From assembly GCF_017826695.1 (NCBI RefSeq), contig NZ_JAFFZW010000005.1, forward strand, positions 310,001 through 374,000: a DNA stretch of 64,000 nucleotides. Direction: 5' to 3'. Source of the DNA: Pseudomonas alliivorans. GTDB taxonomy: Bacteria; Pseudomonadota; Gammaproteobacteria; Pseudomonadales; Pseudomonadaceae. The number at the start of each line of letters is the position of its first letter. Positions within the stretch are counted from its first letter, which is position 1. The position numbers were made by a program, and so were the translations under genes. Under the pieces are notes generated by a model. That model ran no database searches, had not been told where the DNA came from, and saw only the letters and a program-made list of their open reading frames with translations. Shown piece after piece: positions 8,800 to 15,567 of the stretch.

Positions 8800-9747
8800 T
8801 TACTGGGTCAGCTTGGCCTTGGCAGCCTCCAGGCCTGGTTTGCCGTCAACGGTGTTCACACCCGCCAGCCAGGTGTCGAGCACTTGAGGGTTCTTCTTGA
8901 TCCACGCCTTGGCGGCGGCATCCGGCTTCATCTTGTCGTCGAGCACGTTACCCATCAGCGTGCTTTCCATGTCCAGCGTGAACGACAGGTTCTTGAGCAA
9001 TTGGCCTACGTTGCTGCATTCCTGTGTATAGCCCTTGCGGGTGTTGGTGTAGATAGTCGCCTGGCCGTAGTTGGGGCCGAAGAATTCGTCGCCGCCCGTC
9101 AGGTACTTCATCTTGAAGCGCTTGTTCATCGGGTGCGGTTCCCAGCCCAGGAACACCACGTCGGTATTGCGACGCGTGGCACGATCAACCTGCGACAGCA
9201 TGCCCGCTTCGCTGGACTCGACCACCTTGAAGCCTGCGTCCTTGAGGCCGAAGGCATTCTTGTCGATCATGCTCTGGATCAAGCGGTTGCCATCGTTGCC
9301 GGGCTCGATGCCGTAGATCTTGCCGCCCAGTTCCTTCTTGAATTTGGCGATGTCGGAAAAGTCTTTCAGACCCTTGTCGTAGAGTGCTTCAGGAACGGCC
9401 AGCGTGTACTTGGCGTTTTCCAGGTTAGCGCGTACGGTCTCGACGGTGCCGGCTTCGCGATAAGCCTTGATGTCGTTTTCCATGGTCGGCATCCAGTTAC
9501 CCAGAAACACGTCCATGTTCTTGCCATCCGCCAGCGATTTGTAGGTCACGGGAACGGAGATCATGGTGGTCTTGGTCTTGTAGCCGAGCGATTCGAGTAC
9601 GGCGCTGGTCACTGCGGTGGTGACGGTGATGTCGGTCCAGCCGACATCGGAGAAGTTCACGGTATGACAGGCTTCTGGTTCGGCGGCCTGAGCCAGCACC
9701 GGTATACAGAGCGTGGCGGCCAACAGTAACGGTTTGGAACCTTTCAT
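8800..9747 (-). CDS. cbcX: Choline/betaine/carnitine ABC transporter, substrate-binding protein
   Basis: A 315-residue periplasmic binding protein of the OpuAC/ChoX type. The signal peptide MKGSKPLLLAATLCIPVLAQ is followed by AAEPEACHTVNFSDVGWTD; conserved aromatic residues later in the protein probably form the quaternary-amine cage. I start it at ATG 9747 because GGAG lies eight to eleven bases upstream, whereas an in-frame TTG six codons earlier has no comparable site. It is the first gene of cbcXWV. A direct-repeat element about 170-200 bases upstream may be its activator site. Confidence 0.92.
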   Translation of the reverse strand: MKGSKPLLLAATLCIPVLAQAAEPEACHTVNFSDVGWTDITVTTAVTSAVLESLGYKTKTTMISVPVTYKSLADGKNMDVFLGNWMPTMENDIKAYREAGTVETVRANLENAKYTLAVPEALYDKGLKDFSDIAKFKKELGGKIYGIEPGNDGNRLIQSMIDKNAFGLKDAGFKVVESSEAGMLSQVDRATRRNTDVVFLGWEPHPMNKRFKMKYLTGGDEFFGPNYGQATIYTNTRKGYTQECSNVGQLLKNLSFTLDMESTLMGNVLDDKMKPDAAAKAWIKKNPQVLDTWLAGVNTVDGKPGLEAAKAKLTQ

Positions 9748-9917
9748 CGGGGTGGACTCCTTCAAGTTTCTTCTTGGTCACCCACTCACCGTTTCATCAG
9801 GTGAGCGCTGACGCGACTTATGTGTTGGCGAAGCATTTCGCGAAGCTCCATCACTGCGCCTGGCGATCGAGTCGAGGCCGATCATGTAACAGGCAAAATC
9901 AAACGCATACTGGGGGC

Positions 9918-9950
9918 GTCGTATCCAGTACAGGCGGGGTCGCATCCAGT
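9918..9950 (-). promoter_or_regulatory. Tandem 12-bp direct repeat upstream of cbcX, candidate GbdR site
   Basis: On the minus strand ACTGGATGCGAC and ACTGGATACGAC (plus-strand 9939-9950 and 9918-9929) differ at one base and repeat with a 21-base period, two helical turns. AraC-family activators typically bind such tandem half-sites on one face of the helix. Location upstream of cbcX and near gbdR makes GbdR the natural candidate, by inference. Confidence 0.5.
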
Positions 9951-10557
9951 GTGCGCAAGGTCGCTTACAGATTTATTCCATCGTGCAAGCGCACTTATGC
10001 AGGGGTAGAGCAGCCAGAAAACGGCCAAAAACGTCTTCTGGCTGTGCTGCTCGAGGCCTGTGGCGCTGATGGGTATGGGCATGTCGGTGCCGGGCGTCGA
10101 GCACTTGCGTGAACGTACATGCTGCGGGCGATGCGGCTCCAGCGTAGCAGAGCCGGACCGAGGCTATCGGGCCTGAAAACGGTCATGAGCCCGTTCATGA
10201 CGAGCAGCGCCTTCGCGAGCGCGGTCTTTTTGAGGGGGTTGTTCCGGGTTAGTTCCGGGATGGCAAAGTCATGACCCGATCCTGATACTTTGAAGGGCTG
10301 CTCGATTTTCGAACACCGGCGCCGAAAGCCGCCACCTTTTAGCGCGAAATCCGGGCTGGCACCTTGCCTGCTTCCCTGTGCTTTGAGTAGCACTCCTCAA
10401 GCGCCTACACGTGTGCCGTTTCCTTCGAGTGCTACCGAATTGCTCACACGGCACCGCACTGCGCGGATCTCCACGTCGCAAACAGACAGGCACGTCGCTA
10501 CCGGATAGACGCATCGCGACGTCGTTTTCAGGGATTATTGAATGGCTGGTCAAATTC

Positions 10558-10573
10558 AGGCACGGGATTTGCG
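10558..10573 (+). promoter_or_regulatory. Sigma-54-type promoter for gbdR
   Basis: AGGCACGGGATTTGC carries GG (10559-10560) and GC (10571-10572) exactly ten bases apart and matches the -24/-12 consensus TGGCACG-N4-TTGC at all but the first position. It lies about 100 bases upstream of the gbdR ATG, which suits a leader of about 75 bases. Nitrogen-linked RpoN control of gbdR is established in P. aeruginosa. Confidence 0.65.
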
Positions 10574-10659
10574 ATGTCATTACAAAGCCCTCGACGGATG
10601 AGGGCTATAACAAGAGCCTCGCCTGAGGCCGACCCCGCCACGTGAGAGGAGATAATGTG

Positions 10660-11763
10660 ATGACATCGTTCAATCAAGGGGCTCAACCCCAGAACCGCGC
10701 CCCACAATCCATCGGCTTCCTGCTGCTGGACAACTTCACACTGATCTCCCTTGCGTCAGCGGTAGAACCTCTGCGAATGGCCAACCAATTGTCCGGCCGT
10801 GAGCTGTATCGCTGGACGACCCTGAGCGTGGACGGTGGTCAGGTCTGGGCCAGTGACGGCCTGCAGATCACTCCGGATGCGGCGATGCATCAGGCGCCCG
10901 TCATGGACACCGTGATCGTCTGTGGTGGTGTTGGCATTCAGCGCACCGTTACCCGCGAGCACGTGAGCTGGCTGCAAAGTCAGGCGCGTCAGTCCCGTCG
11001 TCTGGGTGCGGTGTGCACCGGCAGCTGGGCGCTGGCCTGTGCAGGTCTGCTGGACGGTTTTGATTGCAGCGTGCACTGGGAGTGTCTGGCGTCCATGCAG
11101 GAAGCCTTCCCACGAGTGGCGATGAGCACACGTCTGTTTACCCTCGACCGTAATCGTTTCACCAGCTCCGGCGGCACAGCGCCGCTGGATATGATGCTGC
11201 ACCTGATCAGTCGCGATCATGGCCGCGAGTTGTCGGCGGCCATTTCCGAGATGTTCGTCTACGAGCGCATCCGCAACGAGCAGGACCACCAGCGCGTGCC
11301 GCTCAAGCACATGCTGGGCACCAATCAGCCCAAGCTTCAGGAAATCGTTGCGCTGATGGAGGCCAATCTCGAAGAGCCGATCGACCTCGACGAACTGGCC
11401 GTCTACGTCGCCGTTTCCCGCAGGCAGCTGGAGCGGTTGTTCCAGAAATACCTGCACTGCTCGCCATCGCGCTATTACCTGAAACTGCGTTTGATCCGTG
11501 CACGGCAACTGCTCAAGCAGACGCCGATGTCGATCATCGAAGTGGCGTCGGTCTGTGGTTTTGTCTCCACGCCGCATTTCTCCAAGTGCTACCGCGAATA
11601 CTTCGGCATCCCGCCGCGCGATGAGCGCGTAGGCTCCAACACCGCACAGCAGGTCGCCATGATGCCGATCCCGCAGGCACTGGTACTGGCACCGCTGTCA
11701 GGGCCGATGTCGGCACTCAGTCAGGCACGCAATGAATCGACGTTTGCGAGTGTCAGGCTGTAG
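10660..11763 (+). CDS. gbdR: AraC-family glycine betaine regulator GbdR
   Basis: A 367-residue activator of glycine-betaine/dimethylglycine catabolism and of choline-uptake genes. The N-terminal half is a DJ-1/PfpI-type glutamine-amidotransferase-like ligand domain (about 15-190, with GAVCTGSWALA). The C-terminal part has two AraC helix-turn-helix motifs (about 225-325, ending FGIPPRDER). I chose ATG 10660 since AGAGGAGA precedes it by eight bases; a GTG at 10642 would add six residues without a site. The length equals that recalled for P. aeruginosa GbdR. Confidence 0.95.
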   Translation: MTSFNQGAQPQNRAPQSIGFLLLDNFTLISLASAVEPLRMANQLSGRELYRWTTLSVDGGQVWASDGLQITPDAAMHQAPVMDTVIVCGGVGIQRTVTREHVSWLQSQARQSRRLGAVCTGSWALACAGLLDGFDCSVHWECLASMQEAFPRVAMSTRLFTLDRNRFTSSGGTAPLDMMLHLISRDHGRELSAAISEMFVYERIRNEQDHQRVPLKHMLGTNQPKLQEIVALMEANLEEPIDLDELAVYVAVSRRQLERLFQKYLHCSPSRYYLKLRLIRARQLLKQTPMSIIEVASVCGFVSTPHFSKCYREYFGIPPRDERVGSNTAQQVAMMPIPQALVLAPLSGPMSALSQARNESTFASVRL

Positions 11764-11774
11764 AGATGTGATCG

Positions 11775-11822
11775 CGCTCAGGACCGCACGCTCTGCGTCA
11801 CACTCCTGAGCGGACGCAGAGC
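11775..11822. repeat. Interlocked inverted repeats between gbdR and the chemoreceptor gene
   Basis: CGCTCAGGA (11775-11783) pairs with TCCTGAGCG (11804-11812), and GCTCTGCGTC (11790-11799) pairs with GACGCAGAGC (11813-11822). The order A-B-A'-B' makes the two hairpins mutually exclusive. The sequence resembles the GACGCTCTGCGTC part of P. syringae REP/BIME repeats. It lies between two convergent genes and may serve as a shared transcription end, although no T run is present. Confidence 0.55.
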
Positions 11823-11838
11823 ACTGGCGAGGCGCTGA

Positions 11839-13464
11839 TCAGAGGCTGAAGCGCCCCACCATGCTGTTCAAATCAACCGCCAGACGCGACAGCTCTGTGC
11901 TGGCTGCGCTGGTCTGGTTGGCGCCGGTGGTGGACTGTGCGGACAGGTCGCGGATGTTGACCAGGTTGCGGTCCACTTCACGCGCCACCTGCGCCTGTTC
12001 TTCGGCCGCGCTGGCGATCACCAGATTGCGCTCGTTGATCTCTTCCACCGCGGTGTTGATGGTATCCAGTGCCAGGCCTGCGCCCTTGGCGATGCTCAAG
12101 GTCGATTCGGCCCGCTCCGTGCTGTTGCGCATCGATGTTACAGCTTGCTCGGTACCGCCCTGAATGCTGCCGATCATGCGTTCGATTTCACTGGTCGACT
12201 GCTGAGTGCGGTGGGCGAGAGCGCGGACTTCGTCAGCCACGACCGCAAACCCACGACCGGCTTCACCGGCACGGGCAGCCTCGATGGCCGCGTTGAGCGC
12301 CAGCAGGTTGGTCTGGTCCGCGAGACCGCGAATCACGTCCAGCACCTTGCCGATGTCACGGGATTCATTCGCCAGATTGCTGATCAGTTCGGCGGTTTCC
12401 TTCACATCGCCGCTCATGCGTTCAATGGCACCGACGGTTTCCAGGACCAGATCACGACCGTCACCTGCCGAAGCGGTGGCGTTGCGTGAAGCTTCAGAAG
12501 TGCTGGTCGCGTTGCGCGCCACTTCCTCCACCGCGCTGGTCATTTCATTGACCGCAGTCGCTGCCTGCTCGATCTCGTTATTCTGCTGCACCAGACCGCG
12601 CGCGCTTTCATCGGTCACGGCATTGAGTTCTTCGGCGGCAGATGCCAGCTGTGTGGCCGAACCGGAGATGCGCTGCAATGTGTCGCGCAGCTTGTCCTGC
12701 ATGGTTTTCATGGCCTGCAACAAGCGACCGGCTTCATCAGTTCCATCAACCTTGATCGGCTGAGTCAGATTGCCCTGGGCAATGGTTTCGGCAGCGTTCA
12801 GCGCAGCGGCGATCGGTGTCGTGATGCTTTTGATCAGCATCCAGGCAAACACCAGGGTCAACAGGGTAGCCGCGACCAGCAGGGCGATGACCATGTCGAA
12901 CGCCGAGTCGTATTCTTCGGCAGCCTGCTTCTTCACCTGTATCAACTGCGCGGTGTTGATCTCGACCAGTTTGATCAGTACGGCATTCATCTGGTCGGAG
13001 TTGCTGAGCATGTCCTTATTGAGCAGATCCTGCAGCTCATCGACCTTGTTGGCGAGCGTCAGTGTCTTCATGCGCGACTCGAGCTCACGGTACTGTCCTA
13101 GCAACTGCACATACTGGTTGTAAAGGTTGCGCTCGTTCGGGTCGCTGATCAGTCTTTCGTAAATGGCCTGGGCATCGTTGATCTGTTTGTTACGCATGGC
13201 CAGCAGTTCGATGGTCTTCTGCTGGATGTCCGGCTCGCGGTTTACCAGCAAACGGTACGACAGCACTCGCAAACGGATGCTGACCTCTGCAAAACGATCA
13301 AGGCTCTTGATGCTGGGCACATTGTTATCGGCCAGCACCTCGGTCGCGCCGCGGATCTTGCTCATCTGGGAAAGCGCGAAAACGCCGAGGATCAGCATCA
13401 GCGCGCCGATCATGGCAAAACCGAGAAAGGCGCGCGGGGCGATATTCATATTGCGAAGGGACAT
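11839..13464 (-). CDS. Methyl-accepting chemotaxis protein
   Basis: A 541-residue transmembrane chemoreceptor. Membrane segment 1 is at about 11-33; a periplasmic four-helix-bundle sensor of about 155 residues follows; membrane segment 2 is at about 190-211, HAMP at about 212-264, and a long cytoplasmic methylation and signalling domain contains the conserved hairpin tip (RGLADQTNLLALNAAIEAAR). It has the short four-helix-bundle rather than a dCache sensor, so a small organic ligand is likely but cannot be named. It is monocistronic and convergent with gbdR; a link to betaine sensing is only positional. Confidence 0.93.
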   Translation of the reverse strand: MSLRNMNIAPRAFLGFAMIGALMLILGVFALSQMSKIRGATEVLADNNVPSIKSLDRFAEVSIRLRVLSYRLLVNREPDIQQKTIELLAMRNKQINDAQAIYERLISDPNERNLYNQYVQLLGQYRELESRMKTLTLANKVDELQDLLNKDMLSNSDQMNAVLIKLVEINTAQLIQVKKQAAEEYDSAFDMVIALLVAATLLTLVFAWMLIKSITTPIAAALNAAETIAQGNLTQPIKVDGTDEAGRLLQAMKTMQDKLRDTLQRISGSATQLASAAEELNAVTDESARGLVQQNNEIEQAATAVNEMTSAVEEVARNATSTSEASRNATASAGDGRDLVLETVGAIERMSGDVKETAELISNLANESRDIGKVLDVIRGLADQTNLLALNAAIEAARAGEAGRGFAVVADEVRALAHRTQQSTSEIERMIGSIQGGTEQAVTSMRNSTERAESTLSIAKGAGLALDTINTAVEEINERNLVIASAAEEQAQVAREVDRNLVNIRDLSAQSTTGANQTSAASTELSRLAVDLNSMVGRFSL

Positions 13465-13883
13465 AGAAGGCTTCCAGAGTCAGGGTGCGCAATCCATGCG
13501 GCAGAAACAATAAGTAACGTGAATGCGTGCCTATCGGTCGAACCACTGAGGACTTGAGCGTAATGGGCTGCCCTGTCGACGTTCGATTCATGACGTTTTT
13601 TTCATCCATGGACGATTACCCTCGCAAAGCCTTGAAAGTACTGGCGATAGGGGGTTCCGGCATATGGCATCTTGCCCACGGGCTGTGCGTTTATGTCGCA
13701 GGCAGAAATGCTCTGACGAACAGCCGGAACAAGATCCCCGAATCGCAGTCACAAGCCCCCCATGCGTTCCGTTACAGACGTGTCCATGGCGTAAGACGCC
13801 AGCGCCGCAGGGCCTGAGCGCTGGCATGCGCAGTGACTTTTCTTTATCGTGTGCGCCCGTTGAAATTTGCTCGAGTAATCAGA
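13465..13883. other. Intergenic region between the chemoreceptor and the coiled-coil/zapA-like genes
   Basis: 419 bases separating divergent transcription units. The only structure seen is an 8-bp hairpin, GCCAGCGC (13798-13805) with GCGCTGGC (13818-13825), about 60 bases before the coiled-coil gene. No sound promoter motif or coding frame was recognised; a 96-codon frame here has no family features. Confidence 0.5.
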
Positions 13884-14117
13884 ATGTTGGAAGCCTCCCT
13901 AAGCCAGTTGGAACACCTTGTCGGTGATCTGGTGCAACAGAACCAGAACCTGCAAAACACGAATGCCCAGCTCACCGCCGAGCTGGCCAAAGTCAGGGAT
14001 GAAAACGACAGCTTGCAATTGAGCCTGATGGAGCAGGAAGAAAAGCAGGGCAGCACCGCCGCCCGCATTCAGGCACTGGTTGATCGGGCGACCAGCGCCA
14101 GCGCTGTCGAGGCATGA
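13884..14117 (+). CDS. Small coiled-coil protein, TIGR02449-like
   Basis: A 77-residue, nearly all-helical protein with heptad-like spacing (SQLEHLVGDLVQQNQNLQNT, then NAQLTAELAKVRDENDSL). It resembles the small coiled-coil proteins encoded immediately before zapA in Pseudomonas. I start it at ATG 13884 (MLEASLSQLEHL); the open frame upstream adds 17 basic residues with no coiled-coil character. Its stop overlaps the next ATG (ATGA), so it is coupled to the zapA-like gene. A role in cell-division ring assembly is inferred from that pairing. Confidence 0.7.
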   Translation: MLEASLSQLEHLVGDLVQQNQNLQNTNAQLTAELAKVRDENDSLQLSLMEQEEKQGSTAARIQALVDRATSASAVEA

Positions 14118-14416
14118 ACTTCGACAGAAACGGGGTGACGGTCCTGTCCATCCTGGGCAATCAGTATTCGGTGAAGGCGCCGGAAGGCGAGGACGTCAAA
14201 CTTCTTCAAGCCGCCGCCATGCTCAACGCCTCGCTGGCCGACACCAAACGCAAATACCCGACCCTGATCGGCGACCGCCTGCTGGTGCTGGCCGCGCTGA
14301 ACTTGTGCTCCCAACAGATCGACCTGAAGGACAAGCACAAGGGCGAACTGGCGCGGTATGAAGATCAGGTCAGTGCGACGGTTGATGTGATTGCCAAGAC
14401 CCTGTCGCAGGGGTGA
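14114..14416 (+). CDS. ZapA-like cell-division protein
   Basis: A 100-residue protein with the ZapA layout: an N-terminal beta segment (VTVLSILGNQYSVKAPEGED), the AAAMLNASLADTK helix, the conserved LVLAALNLC core, then a C-terminal coiled coil. ZapA cross-links FtsZ filaments. In pseudomonads the main zapA is followed by 6S RNA and a 5-FTHF cyclo-ligase gene; neither follows here, and the sequence differs clearly from my recollection of P. aeruginosa ZapA. I therefore read this as a second, paralogous zapA-type gene; its function is unproven. Confidence 0.75.
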   Translation: MNFDRNGVTVLSILGNQYSVKAPEGEDVKLLQAAAMLNASLADTKRKYPTLIGDRLLVLAALNLCSQQIDLKDKHKGELARYEDQVSATVDVIAKTLSQG

Positions 14417-14445
14417 GTGCGGGCTCGCCGCAGACACTGGACCGT

Positions 14446-14525
14446 GGGCGGCTTGCCGGCGATAGCGTCAGTTCAATCACTGGCCTTGTGTCTGAAAAGC
14501 CGCTTCGCCGGCAAGCCGCTTCCTA
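14446..14525. repeat. REP palindrome pair after the zapA-like gene
   Basis: GGCGGCTTGCCGGCGATAG at about 14447-14465 and its inverted counterpart CGCCGGCAAGCCGC at about 14506-14519 form a doublet about 45 bases apart. It is the same family as the elements at 2299 and 59089 and sits between two convergent genes. Confidence 0.7.
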
Positions 14526-14588
14526 CCTGATCAGGTTTCGTCAGTCAGGCAGGTTTTGTCTGAAGACGCGCTTCGCGTCACACCCGGC

Positions 14589-14849
14589 TCAGCCCTGACT
14601 CTGTCTGTAAGCCGCAAGCGCGGGCAACAATTGCTGGTCGATGGCCTGGCGCACGGCGGGCAGGATGGTTGCGCTGCCGGTCAGGAGTTGTTCGACCAGA
14701 CGCCGCAGCGCGGTGGCGCGTTCGGCGTTGAGGCCGCGTACGACGTGGGCACAGGCCTGTTCGGCTGTAGCGCCGCCGGGCATGTCGAAGCCCAGCGCCC
14801 TGAATTGGCCAATCAGGTCTTCTTGATCAATCAGGTCCGCGTGCATCAT
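14589..14849 (-). CDS. Small conserved hypothetical protein
   Basis: An 86-residue protein beginning MMHADLIDQEDLIGQFRALG, rich in helices and without membrane segments or known motifs. ATG 14849 is preceded by AAGGAAAG at a good distance; an in-frame TTG seven codons earlier is less likely. It is convergent with the zapA-like gene and lies 105 bases after the stop of the DUF-type gene at 14955-15185 on the same strand. I do not recognise a function. Confidence 0.6.
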   Translation of the reverse strand: MMHADLIDQEDLIGQFRALGFDMPGGATAEQACAHVVRGLNAERATALRRLVEQLLTGSATILPAVRQAIDQQLLPALAAYRQSQG

Positions 14850-14954
14850 GGCGTGTCTTTCCTTGTTCAATTTCCCTCGATTCTGGTAGCAGCCTTGTGC
14901 GCGGGCAACCCTCTTGAGCCGACAATGGCTGGATTGGCTATGAGCGTGTCGTTT

Positions 14955-15185
14955 TCAGTCGGTGGCCATGTTGTCGAGGGTCAGGTCCACCATGGTCTTG
15001 GCCATTTCCGTCAGGTGCATGATCGACAGGGTCAGGTCGCGTTGCGCGCCGCTCATGCTGTCGCTGAATTCATAGGCGCTGGTGACGGCGCAGCGCAGCA
15101 GGTCGCTGGCGTGCATGAGCGCGTCTTCCTGACTCAGGTCGGGGTTGGCTTTGAAAGCGGGCAGGGCGGGGACCATTTTCAGCAT
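14955..15185 (-). CDS. Small protein of the DUF3077/DUF6124 type under C4-type RNA control
   Basis: A 76-residue protein. The segment EDALMHASDLLRCAVTSAYE, then GAQRDLTLSIMHLTEMAKTM, resembles small Pseudomonas proteins that I know as DUF3077 or DUF6124; the match is from memory. It has no membrane segment or signal peptide. The ATG at 15185 is preceded by AGGAG (plus-strand 15195-15199) nine bases away. That ribosome site lies inside a sequence complementary to the upstream C4-type RNA, so translation is probably repressed by it. Its function is unknown; tight antisense control hints that excess product is harmful. Confidence 0.65.
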   Translation of the reverse strand: MLKMVPALPAFKANPDLSQEDALMHASDLLRCAVTSAYEFSDSMSGAQRDLTLSIMHLTEMAKTMVDLTLDNMATD

Positions 15186-15241
15186 TTCAGATGACTCCTA
15201 ATCGAATATCGGTAGGTCGTCACCATCGGCTACTAATCGAA

Positions 15242-15317
15242 GGTGGCGGCCATGCGCAGGTAGTAGCCCGGTGATTAGGAACCGGTGCACCCGAAGATGC
15301 CCTGACGCACGGCCACC
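15242..15317 (-). ncRNA. C4-like antisense RNA core
   Basis: On the minus strand an outer stem GGTGGCCGTGCG/CGCATGGC..GCCACC encloses a UUCG-capped hairpin (GCATC-TTCG-GGTGC) and a CCGG/CCGG hairpin whose loop holds TTCCTAATCA, followed by the single-stranded GGGCTACTAC. The segments CCTAATCA (a') and GGGCTACTA (b') are the antisense parts, matching the a/b targets on both sides. The fold agrees with my memory of the C4 antisense RNA family of phages P1, P7 and P4. No phage genes are nearby. Confidence 0.75.
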
Positions 15318-15333
15318 ATAAAATGCAGGCCAT

Positions 15334-15359
15334 AAAAAAGCGCCTTTCACAGGTGGCGC
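15334..15359 (-). terminator. Intrinsic terminator inside the C4 leader
   Basis: On the minus strand GCGCC (15359-15355), a 10-base loop and GGCGC (15344-15340) are followed by six T (15339-15334). It lies between the upstream target sites and the C4 core, so it can end transcripts entering the leader before the core and small gene, which suggests attenuation. Confidence 0.8.
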
Positions 15360-15472
15360 ATTGCGCCTAATCACACCGAGGGCTACTACTCCTCATCGCT
15401 GAATTTGCAGCGACCGGCGCAGAGTAGTGACCGGGATTGACAGACACAAGGGCCAGGGAGTTTCTCGGAAAT

Positions 15473-15505
15473 GTCCTGCAAATGAAAGGGACTGGTCCTG
15501 CAAAT
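15473..15505. repeat. Direct repeat GTCCTGCAAAT, 22-base period
   Basis: GTCCTGCAAAT occurs at 15473-15483 and 15495-15505 on the plus strand, about two helical turns apart. It lies just upstream of the rlmJ promoter and upstream of the C4 leader on the other strand, so it may be an operator for either. No regulator is recognised. Confidence 0.5.
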
Positions 15506-15515
15506 TCGTTACAAA

Positions 15516-15545
15516 TTCTTGTTCATCGCTCAGTTTTGCTAAACT
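15516..15545 (+). promoter_or_regulatory. Probable sigma-70 promoter of rlmJ
   Basis: An extended -10, TGcTAAACT, lies at 15537-15545, with TTCTTG at 15516-15521 as a -35 candidate at an 18-base spacing. The rlmJ ATG follows 23 bases later. Confidence 0.5.
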
Positions 15546-15567
15546 GCGCAGCCTTCCAGGAGCTGCC

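Larger units (their letters stand above)
9748..10659. other. 912-base intergenic region between cbcX and gbdR
   Basis: No convincing gene on either strand; the short frames here lack family features and good ribosome sites. It contains a direct repeat (9918-9950), a bulged hairpin (GAGCAGCCAGAA at 10008-10019 with TTCTGGCTG...CTGCTC ending at 10052), a sigma-54-type promoter (10558-10573) and an inverted repeat AGCCCTC/GAGGGCT (10586-10592, 10600-10606) just before gbdR. From memory, P. aeruginosa PAO1 has sdaB at this place, which is absent here. Confidence 0.6.
15195..15388 (-). promoter_or_regulatory. C4-type antisense control region with two sets of target sites
   Basis: Read on the minus strand: an upstream target pair (TAGTAGCCC at 15388-15380, TGATTAGG at 15373-15366), an intrinsic terminator, the folded C4 core (15317-15242), then a downstream target pair (TAGTAGCC at 15235-15228, GATTAGG at 15203-15197). 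The last target overlaps the AGGAG ribosome site of the small gene. Both target sets are complementary to single-stranded segments of the core, as in the P1/P7/P4 C4 systems. Confidence 0.75.

Noticed and set aside
9774..10112. A 112-codon frame in the cbcX-gbdR gap
   Set aside because: It runs through the direct repeat and hairpin, has no motif, and would be divergent without a ribosome site.
11775..11822. A classical H-type RNA pseudoknot
   Set aside because: Both stems are long and no base is left to cross between the second strand of stem 1 and that of stem 2, so simultaneous pairing is sterically unlikely.
13527..13817. A 96-codon frame in the chemoreceptor/zapA-like gap
   Set aside because: No ribosome site, no family resemblance, and it ends within the hairpin region.
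14417..14588. 6S RNA downstream of the zapA-like gene
   Set aside because: The sequence is a REP doublet with no long internal-loop hairpin of 6S type.
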